DNA of 64,000 nucleotides, taken from Bostrychus sinensis (taxonomy: Eukaryota > Chordata > Actinopteri > Gobiiformes > Eleotridae). The stretch is from the NCBI GenBank assembly GCA_020698575.1, contig CM036245.1, positions 40,161,093-40,225,092 of the forward strand, given 5' to 3'. A program made the translations under genes and the position numbers. The notes beneath the pieces were generated by a model, which worked only from the letters and a program-made list of their open reading frames with translations, was not told the DNA's origin and did not search any database. Positions within the stretch are counted from its first letter, which is position 1, and the number at the start of each line of letters is the position of its first letter. This document shows, in pieces, positions 42,148 to 56,308 of the stretch.

Positions 42148-44940
42148 GTAGTCATATACAAAACTCAATAATTTCCTCACAATTTTCAATTCAGGCATAA
42201 TTTGAACTTTACAGGAAAAGACACAGACTACAAGACCCAGAGGAGACTAACACAGACAGAAATAGTGCACTAACTGTAATATTTGGACCCTTGGCCTCTC
42301 CATCTACTGTGACTCACTGCACCAAGCTTTAGGCAGAGTGTCAGTCAGCTTCTATTAAAAGACCATGCTGTGAGCTACACAGGGATTTGGGAGGGATTTG
42401 TCATGCACAGAAACACAAGGGAGCAGCAAACACAGCCAACAGGCCACAATATGACAGGACTGGGGCTACTACACAACAACTACAGTTACTTAAACCCTTT
42501 TCACAGTTATAACAATCCTATAAAATGTCAGAGTTTGTTCTGCACAGCTTAGGAGTCTTTCCTGATTAAAACAACTCGATGTACAGTAGTTTGGTGCACA
42601 CCCGAAGTTCTCTAGGGGCAGAAAGCTGAAACATGTCATTAACACTGTACAGTATACAGTATAAATCACAAAGTGTAGACTAGGTTCAGCCTTCTCTAGG
42701 GACACAAGTGGTTTAATGTCAAACCAATTGATCATTTCTGCTTTCCAGCATCTGAAATATTAATATTACTATATTAATATTAATATTAGTGTTGCTTTTA
42801 GTAACAGACTCCTTGTGGTAACCATAGAGTTGTTCATCTTTGTGGAGCATAACCCACAGCAGGCATAGGCTTCTGGCTTGATTGTGATTTTTTTTAAAAA
42901 GTCCCTGTTTCTGCTCCTGGACTGTTTTTGTCATGATTCTACTGAAATCATTCTATGAACAGTGTAGTTACTTAAATTTGAAATCTTACTTTTAATACTG
43001 AAGATCCAAGCATTTGACCCACTGCTTGCTAGAAGCCCACACTGATGTTCTGCTAATGTTTCAATGTTTCAGTCAGTATGTTATATCCAGAATATACTCG
43101 GTGTCCTCACAGCAGGAATTCTCACTTTGTCTGAGTTTACATGCAGGAAAAATAAACAACCTCCTATCTCTCCAGTGCCCATTTGCTCTATGCTAATTGC
43201 CTGGGAATTCCAGCCTCACCGCTGTACCAGCAGATGAGTCTGGTCGCCATTGAACCAATTCGATTTCTAGGGTGGAGCAAACCCGAGTAAACTGACAGCA
43301 GAGTAAGCCAATCAGAAAGTGACAAGAAAGTGAGGAAGTAAACAAATGGAAAATAAAGGCTTCTAGTGCTGTAAGCTGTTGTGGTTTTAATGACTCGATA
43401 TATTTTTGGTCATTTAAAACAGAATTTAGCACTGAATGAAACAAACTCTCAGCTCCTCAGTGTGCCATTTTGATTGTTGTTGTTGAGGAGACTTCCGCCA
43501 AGATCCACGCTTTCTGCCGACGTGCACGAGTGATGCTCCTCGCGAAGAACACGTGACTTAAATAATCAAATCAAAATGCACGGTACCGTTGGGACTTGAA
43601 TCCAACCACAGCCGAGGGTGTAGTGACCAGACTGATATTTCTCTGTATAATAATACACAGACATATCATTCTGGATTTTCCAGGCAACTATGCTAATAAA
43701 GTGGTAATCATAATTTTATTTTTAAATGTCCACTTTGACCTTACAAAATAACACACAACAAAGTGAAATTCTTACTGGGTAACTAAGGCCCTGAAAGCAC
43801 ATAAACTTAACATAAACAACAGCAATCAAACTGTCTCTGTCACATGTTTATAGCCAGACCAAAATAACCAAAAAAAAAGCTGGCCAGTGACAGAGTGACC
43901 CAACATATCTTACTCTGGTCTGGAAATGAGTATTGAGTATTGCTATTGTCTCTTAGTGTTCTGCATTAACCCTGTGTTAGTGCAATCAAGAGAAATTTTA
44001 ATGAGTTTAAATGTAGTTTCAATCTCTGCTTCTAATTGGACTACGGCATTAATTCAAATTTCTGGCATGTTCATGATTAAGTTTAAACATGCTACTGACA
44101 CACAAACCTGCAGCAGAGCCAACAGTGAAGTATTTAACTTCAATGTAAAACAACGATATTATAATATTGCACAATTGACCCATTGCTATTAATCGTAATA
44201 TAAATCCTAAATCACTGTATTTACATGAAACATAGGACAGTAATTTATAGAGTATTGTTCTGACAGGCCCATAGTTAGAGAAATAAAAATGTAAAAAATA
44301 CATATATCAAAATTAGGTACATCTGAGGTCAAAGATACAAAATTTGCAAAAGTTTACAAAGTGTATTGATTAAAGGGTAACCTAATTGAATTGTTCTTGT
44401 CGCGCTTTGAGCCGAGGCCAGCCATGACCTGCTGTAAACATTCATCTCAGTTCCTTTAGCTGGTCTTGACTAGGTCTAGTAGCACTTTTCCCTTATATAA
44501 GCCTTACATCCATTTCACAGCCATTAAGTGCATTAAATCACATTTCTTGATTTGAGAGAGCATTTGAGATTGAGCTTTGAGATTTGTGCCTATTGACTCT
44601 GAGAGAGCATCTCCATGATGTTTACTTTGGAGTAAAATCATACTACACTGCAGTCATCACAGTATCAAGACAAGCCTCATTTGAATTTGCCCTGCTTTAT
44701 GAGCCTTGCAATGGATGATCTTAACTGGGATGTGCTTCTAAAGGCTTTGTACCACATGTCTATGGTGTTGCAGTGACAGTGGGCAATTGAATACCACAAC
44801 AAAGGAAACAGTAAAAATTTGAAAGCTTAAATACTGTATGAAGCATGTGTTTGCTTTAGTGCACTTTTTATGGCCCTCACTGATCAAACACGCATGCTCC
44901 AGAAAACAAAGTGCACATCCATTCCATTTGCAGATGTTGG
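40501..44940. other. Intergenic, no gene seen
   Basis: AT-rich DNA with poly-T runs (41831-41853, 42043-42061) and a short (AT)n tract (42121-42147). None of the short frames shows a recognisable domain. Transposon-like words occur (for instance 43190-43530) but borders could not be set. Confidence 0.45.
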
Positions 44941-44947
44941 CATACAA

Positions 44948-45491
44948 CAGGGGTAGGCAACCCCTGGCTCCTGGGCCAAACTTGGCCCTCATCAACTTAG
45001 CTTTTCTTAACTTACTTTAGCTGATATCCACTTTTATTATTGCTATTACTTGATTTAACTAATTTAATGGCACTATCAGTGAATGAGGCTGCTGTAGGAC
45101 CCTATTTGCAAGCATACAGCTCTCTGTCATGGTTTCATGGTTTTAGTTGCCTCCAACCAATAAATAGCAAGCATTTTATAATGTGACCTTCTGTCATGGC
45201 TGCCGTACCTCTATCCAATAAGTATCCGATGTTTATCTAATCTGTCATGTAAAAATGTAGCAAAATAGGGGGTGGTGCTGTTGGGGTGAGGATTTGTATT
45301 TATTTATTTATTTTTAAGGTATTTATTTATTGATCTATATATTTTGTGTACATAATTGAACAAGTTAATATATGTTAAATTTAAAGCTGTCAAGGAACAA
45401 TGACAGAGAACTGTATGTCCATTCTTGTGGCCCGCCACCTGGTGGTTAAAAAAATATTTAGCCCGACTGCAATTAAACTTGCCTACCCCTG
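44948..45491. mobile_element. hAT-type non-autonomous element, TSD GCATACAA
   Basis: The inverted ends are CAGGGGTAGGCAA and TTGCCTACCCCTG. A perfect 8-bp duplication GCATACAA lies at 44940-44947 and 45492-45499. 544 bp, non-coding. Confidence 0.87.
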
Positions 45492-45799
45492 GCATACAAG
45501 CTCAAATGCCCCAGCCCTAACAGGTCAGTAGCTTTAGGGAGACCCCGAATCAAAGAGAATACTTCTGTTGCACTGGGTTTGTATGCATACATCACTCAGT
45601 CATGTTGTCACATGTGGTCATGTCCTCCTGTACACAACACCTGGTGAATAGTAGAGAAACTTCTTTCACCTCTTTGTTGGTCAGGTCACTAAAGCCTGAT
45701 GAGACAGGAAGGCCAAGCTTCGAGCCTGTCCTGAGAATATAAGGATTTATTTGTTTTTAAATTCTGATTAAACTGAAGTTGGTTGAAGAAGTAGAGAAG

Positions 45800-46620
45800 G
45801 GGAGTGTGTTCATAGGCAGAGAGAAAGGAGGATAGGCAAGAGTGACACAAGGAACTTTGAATGTTGGTATGATTACAGGTAAAGAAGAGATGACTGTTGT
45901 GGATCTGGAAGTAGTTTTTAAAAATGAAGTGAGGAGGGCACCAAAGAGGATGAAGAGTGGAAAAGCAATGATGCTGTGGAGGTACTGAAGTTTTGACTAT
46001 GTTGTTCAACAAGATCTTGGATAGTAAGAAGATGCCTGAGGAATGGAGACGTGTGCTGGTGCCAATTTTTGCCAAGGGAGATCTGCAGAGTTGTGGCAAC
46101 TACCAACTACAGAGCAATAAAGCTGATGAGCCATACAGTTAGGTTATTGGAAAGAGTAGTGGAAGCTAGGATAAGTGAGCATTTGTGAGCAGCAGTATGA
46201 TTTCATGCCAAGAAAAACTACTACATATGCAGTGTTTACTTTGAGAATGCTGATGTACAGAGAAGGTCAGCAGGACCTGCATCATGTCATTGTAGATTTA
46301 GAGGAAGCGTAGAAAGCAGAGTCACCGCAGAGTCACACAAGACAGAATACATGTGTGTGAATGAGAGTGAATGAAACCCCAGTGGAGCGGTGAGGTTACA
46401 GGGAGTAGAGCTAAAGCCAGTGCAGGATTTTAGAACTTGGGGTCAATGGCTCAGAGCAATTGGGAGTGTGGGTCAGAGGTGAAGAGGCATGTGCAGCAAG
46501 GTGGAGGAGTAGGGATAGTGAATATACTGTATGGGTAGAAGGATGCTGAAGTTAGCGCTGCCAGGAAGGAAGCCTAGAGGAAGACCAAACAGATTTATGA
46601 AGTAAAAGAGGACTCTCTTT
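45800..46620 (+). mobile_element. LINE reverse transcriptase fragment, degenerate
   Basis: The plus strand carries KMPEEWRRVLVPIF, a broken NYRGIKL-type block, and pieces resembling QQYGFMPRKTT over 46025-46320, in different frames. It resembles the fish LINE type with the SNYRGI motif. Confidence 0.6.
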
Positions 46621-48337
46621 TTTGTGCTGTGATTTAAGCTTTCAAATAAAACTGATTGATTTGACTAGACCACTTTTACACCAGCTTAAATGAATCGGAC
46701 TTATTAATGTAAGTAATCAGAAGCTAGTCAGAAGAACGGTAAAATTAGTGCTTATCATGATTTTAAGCCAAGGAGCAAAAGTCAGCTGATTATGATTGAA
46801 TCAGCTAAAGCACCTATAAGAATAGTTTCACAAATACCACACCAATGACATTTTCAGGCATAGAGCTGCACTACTCCACACAAAATAATTTGATAGTTTA
46901 GAATAGTTTGATAAATGAGGGCCATTGTGACTGCCAAAAGTGGAGTGGAGGCCAAGGTACTTGTTCAGATTCTACTGAACTGTGGTTTATGTGAGTAAAG
47001 TTGGTTCTAAACTCAGTACTTGTGGCAGTGTTAATTCATCACATTAGAGCAGTCCCAAAAGGGCCCAGGTTTGGATCATTACTGCGCATGTGGTTGTGAA
47101 CGCCTGGGTTACTAACACTGTCTCTTGTAGATGTGTTGATGATAGACTCCACTCATGGACATATGGCTCTTGTAAAAAGCGGTCCTTTGGTCCTTCCGGG
47201 TACAAACATTACACTTCACATCAATGACACAATAGCAGCCATGATATTTTCAGAAGAATAGCTACATACATGCAATTATGGAATTATCAACATACAAGTA
47301 GGGTTTGAGTGACATCACTGTGACCCTGGAAACCAGGCATATGGCTCATAAACACATGTATTCCTTTAGCTGTTTGGACAACAATACTACCTCTAGAATT
47401 TTACTGCCAGACCAGTAATTGTGTTTTGTTCCTTGACATGTTTGGACTGCTCACTTCCTGCAGTCTTCCTCAAAAGGGTCATGTAATGTTGCTGTGACGT
47501 GTCTTCAATACAGGTTTGGCGCTGCTGCATTGTTCGTCCTATCAATACCTCAAAACAGCACATTAAGATAGGACATTGGGCCTCATTCATGAACCCTTCT
47601 TACAAGCAAATTACAACCTAAGCCCTTCTTAGGAGAATTTTTGGCAAGCCCAATTTTTTCTTAACTGAAAAATGTTCTTCTGGAAGAACAAATCTAAGAA
47701 CAGGAATGAGCAAGCGTATGCACCAAAATTCAGCAGTTTTATCATTTTATCAGACCCCCAAGGAAACAAAAAATAATAATTTCAATCTGATTGTAGATTA
47801 TTTTTTTTTTGCAAATTATTCCTTATTAGAATATTATTATTTAAAAGAAAAACAGTGCTCAGTTTTGATATAGACCAGGTATAAGCATGAAACAGACTTC
47901 ATACTCACTGCTACAGTGCAGCTTTGAGCAGTGCTCCAGACCAGTGGAGCTCTGCTCCAGACCACAGTGATAGGAAATCAAACAAGCGTGATTCTATTTG
48001 GCAGAGCGGACCATCAGAACCACCCTCCCTGACCTGCAGGACATTTACACCAGATGCAGCAGGTTAAGACCCAGGAAAAACCTGAACCAGTGCAGCTACA
48101 CCGCTACTGCTTCCTTTAGGCCAGTGTTTCCGCTGAAAGTTTGGAGAAGACTTTTTACTCACAAGCTTCATCTGCTCAACTCTTAAACTGCACTGTTCAT
48201 GCACAATATAAAATATCCTGTTCTGTTTTAGATTTGATTTGGTCTGTGCCATGCATCATTGTCTTACACATAAACAATAGGTGTATACATTTAAAAAGTA
48301 GTAAAACTGAAAAAGAAAAAAAAGTTCTTAATGCATT
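46621..48337. other. 3' flank of slc8a, repeats only
   Basis: No gene seen. A frame at 47998-48186 (TTLPDLQDIYTRCSRLRPRK) may be a LINE tail. A transposon-like block begins near 47580 (GGGCCTCATTCATGAACCCT). Confidence 0.4.
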
Positions 48338-48343
48338 TTTATT
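48338..48343 (-). promoter_or_regulatory. possible poly(A) signal of slc8a
   Basis: The minus strand reads AATAAA about 480 bp past the stop codon. I saw no closer copy of the hexamer in the 3' flank. The hexamer alone is weak evidence in AT-rich DNA. Confidence 0.25.
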
Positions 48344-48825
48344 TTTGCTAGTTTTTGCTTGCTGCTAAGTAGCTTACAAACAAATGCTGCAACATTTGGA
48401 AACATCACAACAAAATGCATTGTGGATAGTCTGTGAAGTGCAGTACAGAGCGTTAGCAGTCCAAACCTGTCAATATATAATACTGGTCTGGCTATTAAAA
48501 TCCTAAAGAGCTGGTTGGACAGTTATGGCTACATTATTTCATTCACCAGCTTCAGGCCTCTATTTCTTCATGTGTTCAATCTGACTGTCATATCAGATGA
48601 TACATGACTGAACAGCTTTGTGTTATTGTTATTTTGTAAATGTAAACATACCACTCGTGTTGTCAGCCCTGCTTACCCACACAGATGCTGCTATCAACAA
48701 GTGCATGTAGGATAATTTTACACATGCTTATTTACAGTCATTTTGAATGCCAAGTATCCCTGGCCTGCGGCAGACACTAAGCCAGCCATGTGTGCAGCCT
48801 GGTGGTATCCCAGCGCAGTCTGTGT

Positions 48826-49202
48826 TTAAAAGCCATCAATATGGCAGTAGGCCTCCAGGCTGGAGAAAAGGATGTAGAGAAACCACATGCCCAGGAAGAG
48901 CAGTGTAGTAAGGAGACGGGAAATTCTAGGGCCACCCAGCTCTCCTCCGATAGACGGCCGTCGGCGGAACAGCAGCACAGCCATGCAGATGAAAGCAAAG
49001 ATTGTGAAGAGTGTGACAGAGAAGGCCAGAGAGCCAGGGTCCACTCTGAAGGCCTTCCCTTTAATCCTCCAGTATATGGCGGCCACTGACCAGGCCACGC
49101 CGATTCCCAAAAACACATTGACTGCATTACTGCCGGTGACATTCCCTACTGAGGCATCGGCGTGCTGGTCCTGCATGGCAGCTACTTTACTGGCAAATGT
49201 GT
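48826..49202 (-). CDS. slc8a2: slc8a last coding exon and stop
   Basis: The acceptor TTCCTCAG| is followed by DTFASKVAAMQDQHADAS, VGNVTGSNAVNVFLGIGVAW, two further hydrophobic segments, RRRPSIGGELGGPR, and the end LEAYCHIDGF, with the stop at 48826-48828. It completes the alpha-2 repeat and the final membrane helices. VGNVTGSNAVNVFLG carries conserved transport-site residues. Confidence 0.95.
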
Positions 49203-52200
49203 CTGAGGAAGACAGACTGGTATTAGGCTGGCTTTATTTATTATTTATGTGAATAAGATAGGCCATCTCACCTGGAATGGAAGTTCCCAGAGCCACAAAC
49301 ACCACAGCAGTGACAGTATCTCGAAGCCCCACCGTGCAGCCAAAGTGAGAGGCCAAATCTCCGATGATGGCTGTGAGGAACCCAATCACACTGATGGACA
49401 CTAAGAAGCAGGCCCAGCCATTCCAGTACTCCGTGGGAGGGACACAGGCAAAAAGAACTTTCCAGAAGACGGTGAGGAAGTGCATGACATAGTCATAACA
49501 GGACGGGAGCCGCTCTTCACGGCCTTCCTCCTCCTCATCGCCATCACCTTAGGAGACACACAGTTAGCCTCTTATTATTTGGAAACACTCTGCACTATGC
49601 AGTATTGGTGGTCCTTGAATGAAAATCAATCCTCCTTGCTATGCCTATTTGTTAAAATACTCATCCTTAGTCAATACACTAATTTACATGGTTTGCATCT
49701 AGGGTGAAGACTTACATTCTGATATAATGTCGGCTCTTTAGCTCTAGAGCAGTGTTTTTCAAACTTTTTCAGACCAAGAACCTTTTGGGGCCCACCCAAC
49801 CACCAAACCATGTAGTCCTATTCACAATTTCATGGGGGTTTGAGTATAAACCAGGCCTGGTTCTAGCCGGCTGGACTTGGGTGGGCTGACTGAAAATGTT
49901 GCTGGGCAAATATAAAGGCCGATTCATGTAGATACAGTACACCCTCTCATCTATTTATCTGGGCTTGGGAAAGTCTCAGGAAGTACACTGGTTGTTTTTT
50001 GTGTCCACTTCAGTTTTCTCGCTAATGCCAATCTTCTCTAAACTTAAGCAGAGATTACTTTCACAGCACTTATAATATGAACATTGTTATTTAAAATATT
50101 GGGCTACTGTAACACTATGAAAATGTTTAGTCTGCACAGTTTTAAGAACATTATTATGACAATAATTATTGTCAGAGTCTCTGTCTTTCCCCTTGTTTTT
50201 GAACTTTAACTGGAGTCAGTTTATCCATTCCATGCTGGGGCTTGATTAATGTGCAATATAATAATTGCTGGTGTAAATTAGGGCTAATTAATGCTTGCCC
50301 AGCCCTATTAAGTAATAAACTCTCTTTAATTCATAAACTTTAGGTGCGTTTGCTCAAACAGAGCAGACAGTAGGCTACATTCTGCTGTTTGCCGCTGTGT
50401 GCCGCTGGGTCATGGAACAGCATGGTGACACAGAGCCACAGAGCGCTGGTGAGAAAAGAGGCAGAGGCAGTGCTGCTTCTGGGCTGCCTGAGAGACCTGG
50501 AGATGTTGGAGGAGCTCACACAGACAGTCACAAAAGTTTTCTCTCATTCAGCTTTTCTCACTCACTTCTGCTTCAGTAGACAGTCTGCGCCTCTGCCACC
50601 TCTCTCTAGGAGGCAGTCTGTACTCTGCCTACCCAACCAAAAGTTAAGCAAATCCAGCCCACAGGATAATTACTTTTGTTTTAATATAATAATGTTATTA
50701 TAAATTTGAAATTGTCTTGCAGGCCAAAAGGAATTATCATGCGAGCCAGATTTGGCCCGCGGGCCATGAGTTTGACATCCCTGATTTATAAAATACTCTT
50801 ATTCGGCCCACGACTAAGACGGCCCACGACTGTTTTTCTACTTTTGACCCCCGCTCCAATTGAGTTTGCTCTAGAGAATTCCCTCTGTTGTTTTATCCAT
50901 CCATCAGTCCATCTTCTACTGCTTATCCAGGACGGGGTCGCGGAGGCAGCAGTCTAAGCAAAGCTGCTCAGACTTCCCTCACCCTAGACACTTCCTCCAG
51001 TGCCTCCGGGGCAATCCCAAGGCATTCCCAGGTCAGCTGAAAGACACAGCCCCCCCAACGTGTCCTAGGTCTTCCCTAGGGCCTCCTCCCAGTGGGACAT
51101 GGTTGGTTCCACCACCGGGACAAAAACCACATTGTTCCTCCTGAATCTGAGGTTCGACTATCAGCAGAATTCTCCTCTCCAGTACCCTGGAATAGACCTT
51201 TCCGGGAAGGCTGAGAAGTGTGATCCCCCTGTAGCTGGAACACACCCTCTGGTGTTCTTAAAAACCCCACTCAACCACCCCGGTCGGCCACTCCAGTGGT
51301 ACTGTCCACCGACCACCATACAATGTTGTAGAGACGTGTCAACCAAGACAGCCCCACAACATCCAGAGACTTGAGGTACTCAGGGTGGATCTCGTCCACC
51401 CCTGGTGCCCTGCCACCGAGGAGCTTTCCAATCACCTCGGTGACTTCGGCTTTGGTGATGGTCAAAATACCTCTGAGTCCTCACCCTCTGCTTCCCCAAC
51501 AAAAGGCATGTTGGCAGGATTGAGAAGATCCTTGAAGTAATCCTTCCACCAACCGACAACATCCCCAGTCGAGATCAGTTCTCCATCTCGACTGTTGGAG
51601 ATGGAGAGCTGCTTCCCCCTTCTGAGGCACCGGATGGTTTGTCAGAATTTCTTCGAGGCCGACCAGTAGTCCTCCTCCATGGCCTCTACGAACTCCTCCT
51701 AGACCCGTGTTTTGCCTCCACAACCGCCCGGGCTGCAGCATGCTTGGCCTGCCAGTACCCGTCAGCTGCCTCAGGAGTCCCACAAGCCAACCAGGCTCAA
51801 TAGGACTCCTTCTTCAGCCTGACAGCATCCCTTACTTCCGATGTCCACAACTAGGTTCGGGGTTGCCGTCACACCAGGCACCAGTGACCTTATGGCCACA
51901 GCTTTAAACAGCTGCATTGACGATAGAGGTGGAGAACATGGTCCGCTCGTATTCAGTGACCCCAACATCTCTCAGGATCTGGTTTGAGCTCTCCAAGAGG
52001 GGAGAGTTGAAGACCCCTCTGACAGAGGGCTCAGCCAGACGTTCCCAACAGACCCTCAAAATACGTTTAGGTCTGCCGAATCTGTCTGGCTTCCTCCCGC
52101 ACCACCGGACACATGGCTGAAGGTCAGATGACATGACTCCAAAGTCGATCATTGACCAGCCAGTATTCCATTTCCCCATCAGTGTTGTTTCATTTGTATA

Positions 52201-55200
52201 CACAAGAAACACGACTGACACAGAATTTTAATTGTTTGGGGAAAAAAAGACAGAATTGCCACAAATTCAAACATATGTCTTGTTATAACTGCTAATCAAT
52301 AATAATAAATAGAGCACAAAGATAGTTTAGCATGTTGTGTGTCTCTCACCTGCGCTGACTGTGACAGCTTCCACAAACTGTTCCCTCCAGGAGTGTGTAC
52401 CAATGACCAGTGCGAGATTGGTCTTCTTAATAAGTTTGTCAACTGTGCTCTGTAGATCACACACAACACACATCACACCATTATCACACCACCATTGTTT
52501 TTGTTGGTCTAGTCTTTTTTCACCCTTTTTACATCAAAATAGAGCCCAAAAGTGTTAAAAGAAGCAGTAGTTTTTTTTTGTTTTTTTTTTAATAGTTTAC
52601 TGACATTTTACAAGGACACTACTTTTAGGCTGCGTTTAGACTTACTAGCCCACAGGACTCAATAATTGGTAATAACTGGTCTGGTTTCTGGTCTCTGAAG
52701 AATCGTGAGAAAACACAGCTTTAAGAAGCCCATCATAATACTAGTGTCTAAGAACAGTGGTTCTTAACTGGTGGGTCAGGACCCAAATGTGGGTCACAGA
52801 ACTTGCCAGGGCAAAAAAAGAAAGTTTAATTTTTAAAAATAAATCATCAATTTATACTCCTTAAAAGTAGGTAGCAGTGTGGGACATATAGAATAAAATA
52901 ATATAAAAAAAACTCAACCAGAGCAAAAAATCCAGTTCTAAGGTTGACCTGAGTACTGCTTTTATTATCCTCAATATCATAAAATTTTCCTGAAATATCT
53001 CTTAATATTCCTCAATATCTTTGCTTGGGTCGCAGCTTGTCATTATAGAGTGATGGTGGATCTGGAAGCCAGATCAAATGTGAATCACTGACTAAGAAAG
53101 CATCTGTGACATGCCTTAAAGACCAGTACCCTTACCCAGTGGCCCTAACTACTGTTTTAATGAAAGGTTTTGAGTGTCTGGTACAGGACTACATTAAGAG
53201 ATCCCTCTCTCTGTGGACCCACTCCGATTTGCACACAGACAAAACTGGAGTGTTGAAGACGCTATCTCTTTGAACTCTGTGTATGAACATTTGAACATGA
53301 ACATGCTAGAATGCTTTTTATAGACTGTAATTCTGCTTTTACTCTGACTTGTTCCTGTGAAGTTCATTCACAAACTAGAATTTCTTGGACTGGGCAATGC
53401 CATTTGTAAATGGATTTTACATTTTTTAACTTGCAGATCACAAAATCGCCAAATCAATGGTTGTGTCTCAGTGTAAGCACTGGTTCCCCATAAAGGTGCA
53501 TTTTATTTCCTTTGCTTTTCACTTACTACACATATGACTGTGTAGCTTCTCATCATAGCAGTTTAATTATGAAGTATGCAGACAATACTACTATTATTGG
53601 TTTTGTCAAATCAAATGATGAATCACATTACAGATCAGAGGTACACAATGTTGTTTGCTGTAGTGAAGAAAACAACATTGTACTAAACACTCCTGAAACC
53701 TGTGAGTTTGTTATTGATTTGAGTGGTAAATGTTTGGGTGTGACTTTCTCAAATGATCTGAGCTAGAACTGAAACATTCAACATTGCTAAAAAGGCTCAA
53801 AAACGTCTCTTCCTTTTATGGAAACTCACTCAAAAACAGAAAGGTTTTAAACTTTTTATCCGTGTGACATTGAAAGTCTTCTTACCAGACCACCAATTTC
53901 TTACCACTGTTTGGTTGGTAATCTCACTGTGAAACTAAAGAAAGCACTACGCAGTTTTTTGTTCTTCTTGCAGGACTAGTCTTGTCTTGCCATTTCAGCG
54001 ATTCAGTTCTTTTGGCTCAACTCCCAAGCGGCTCTTCATTTAGAATCACTTAGATCATTTTATTTATGCCTAACTTAGCAATTATGAATATTTTATGTGT
54101 TGTGTGTTGGTAAACAATTTAATCAGTGGTTTTGTAAAAACCTTTTTTAAGCAGTTTGCAAGCACTAAATGCAGCCAGATGCTGCTTATTTTAGTTTTTT
54201 GCTAATTTCTTCACTTTTCCCCAAACAGATTGCAGTAAAATTCACCTGATCTGGGCTGTACCACTGTACTTGCTGTCTTCGGAGCCCACCTTACTTTTTT
54301 TACATAATGATATTATCCATGTCTATCCTCACATGTGATTGGCTGCATGGTGTGCCCATCAAAATAAAATTCCTCACAGCTTGCACAGATTTTTAGCAGA
54401 GCAGGAGCAGCTGCTCCAAAAAATAAGCTCTTGGAGCCAGCTTGTTCCCGAACAACCAATCATTTTGTAGGACAATAGGCTGTGACTTGCCAGTCCTAGA
54501 GGCTTTTTACAAATCATCGACGACCCCACTGGCCATCCTGGTAGTGAGATGTTTGAAATCCTTCCCTCGAGCAAATGTTCTATCACATAAACTACATCTT
54601 GTCATTCAAAAATTGTTTTCCCACAAACTGTAATGACTTTGAGCATGCACTTTACCTCAGACATTCTTATTTCCTTATTAAGTTTGTGTTGCTTTACCTG
54701 ACCCAATTAACCAAATACTCCACTGCTGTTGTTTTGTGGAACAACAGCCCTTAGAGCCTGAGAATGAGAATGAGTGAATGGAGCACCTTGAACTCATACG
54801 ACTCCTCGATGACCACCTCAAGGCGGCTGTGTTCCCCCAGAATGGGCTTCCCCATCTCAGCGATCCTTCGTGCCTCCTCCTCCTCTGAACTCAGCTGGCC
54901 CTCGGCCCCCTCTGAGAGAACAGCACACAAATTAGACAAGCATCAGACAAGTGCTAACACAATATTTATGCCTTAATAACAACTTCTGTACACTGAAAAA
55001 AATCCTGAGTGAGTGGATAAAACTTGAAACATGTTTTCAGCAAAAATATGTATTTAGTTACACTGCAAAAAATTATTATTGGCATTAGTTAAAATGACTT
55101 AAATTCAAATTATTAATCTTGATTTCAGTGATTTTTTTTGCTAGATTGGATTTATTTACTATTAGGCTAAATTATTTGTCTTGTTTCAAGTTATTTCTAT

Positions 55201-56261
55201 CTTGTTTCAAGCCATTTTTACTTTTTTCAAGCTGTTTCAAGCAAAATTATCTTACACTTTTGTGAAATAATTGAGTCTTATGTTATTAATCTGGGATGTA
55301 CTGTTTATTTCTCCTAGCTGCCATAATAAACATTTCTGTGACATTTGTGCGTAAATATAAATATGTGAATAAAACACTGTTTGCATTACAAATTAAATTT
55401 TGTTCTGTATTATTGTAAAAAAAATAAATGTATGAATATAACTCATAAATAAATTCAGAATGATGAATAATACTTGCACATATGATGTATGTAAATTAAC
55501 ATTAGAAACTATAGGAACAAGCAAGTGTAATGAGTCTGGATCACAGAAGGTGAGTGACCTGCTGGTTCAGTGGGGGTTGTCACACAAGATGAAGCCCGTG
55601 TGCTGAATGAGCAGTGCTGTTTGGGAGGGTGGGGTTTGGTGAAGCTTGGGTGGGCCTCAGGTGGATCTCCAGAGGGGTAAGAGGAATGGACGGGGGAGTA
55701 AAAGCAAAAAGATATGATGCCACCTATTGGAATTTTACTAGCAAAAAAAATTACAAACTGGGGTTTTAAAGTACACATCTAAAATAACTAACTGCATCAT
55801 TACTATGTCTTAATAGATCCATGTAAGAAGAACATCTTAAACTACTTTATGTCTTCAAATAAATACATTTGAGTAATGTTTGATGCTACAGACACTGAAA
55901 ATTGGACCATTATATATATTTATATAAGTGAGGGTCTGTTGTGAATCAACTGCCACCTCAGGGAGAGCCTTAACCAGTGTTACAGCGACCTGTCTGGGGG
56001 CGTGGCGGGCCATCAATTTCCTGTTTCTTGCTTTGTGTTTGGAGCGTGTGACAGCAGGCGGCTTGCTCCACTGCACTTAACAGGTGTCAGCCTTGTGCGC
56101 CCTTGGACTATTTGAAAAGCGTTGCACCAGTCACTTCACTGAATTTCTGTTGGTACGCGTTAGTCATGGTCTTTGATTTGGTCTCTGCTTTATGTTCTGG
56201 TTTTGGCAAATGTTGTCTCTGGTATTGGATAAATCTATTGCACTAAATGTTTATGGGTAAA

Positions 56262-56308
<47 letters not shown>

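Noticed and set aside
48790..49252. Plus-strand frames over the last slc8a exon
   Set aside because: Shadows of the exchanger exon; no independent support.
55509..55778. 89-residue minus-strand frame inside an slc8a intron
   Set aside because: No match to exchanger exons and phases of the flanking exons already join; Pro/Ser-rich composition suggests chance.
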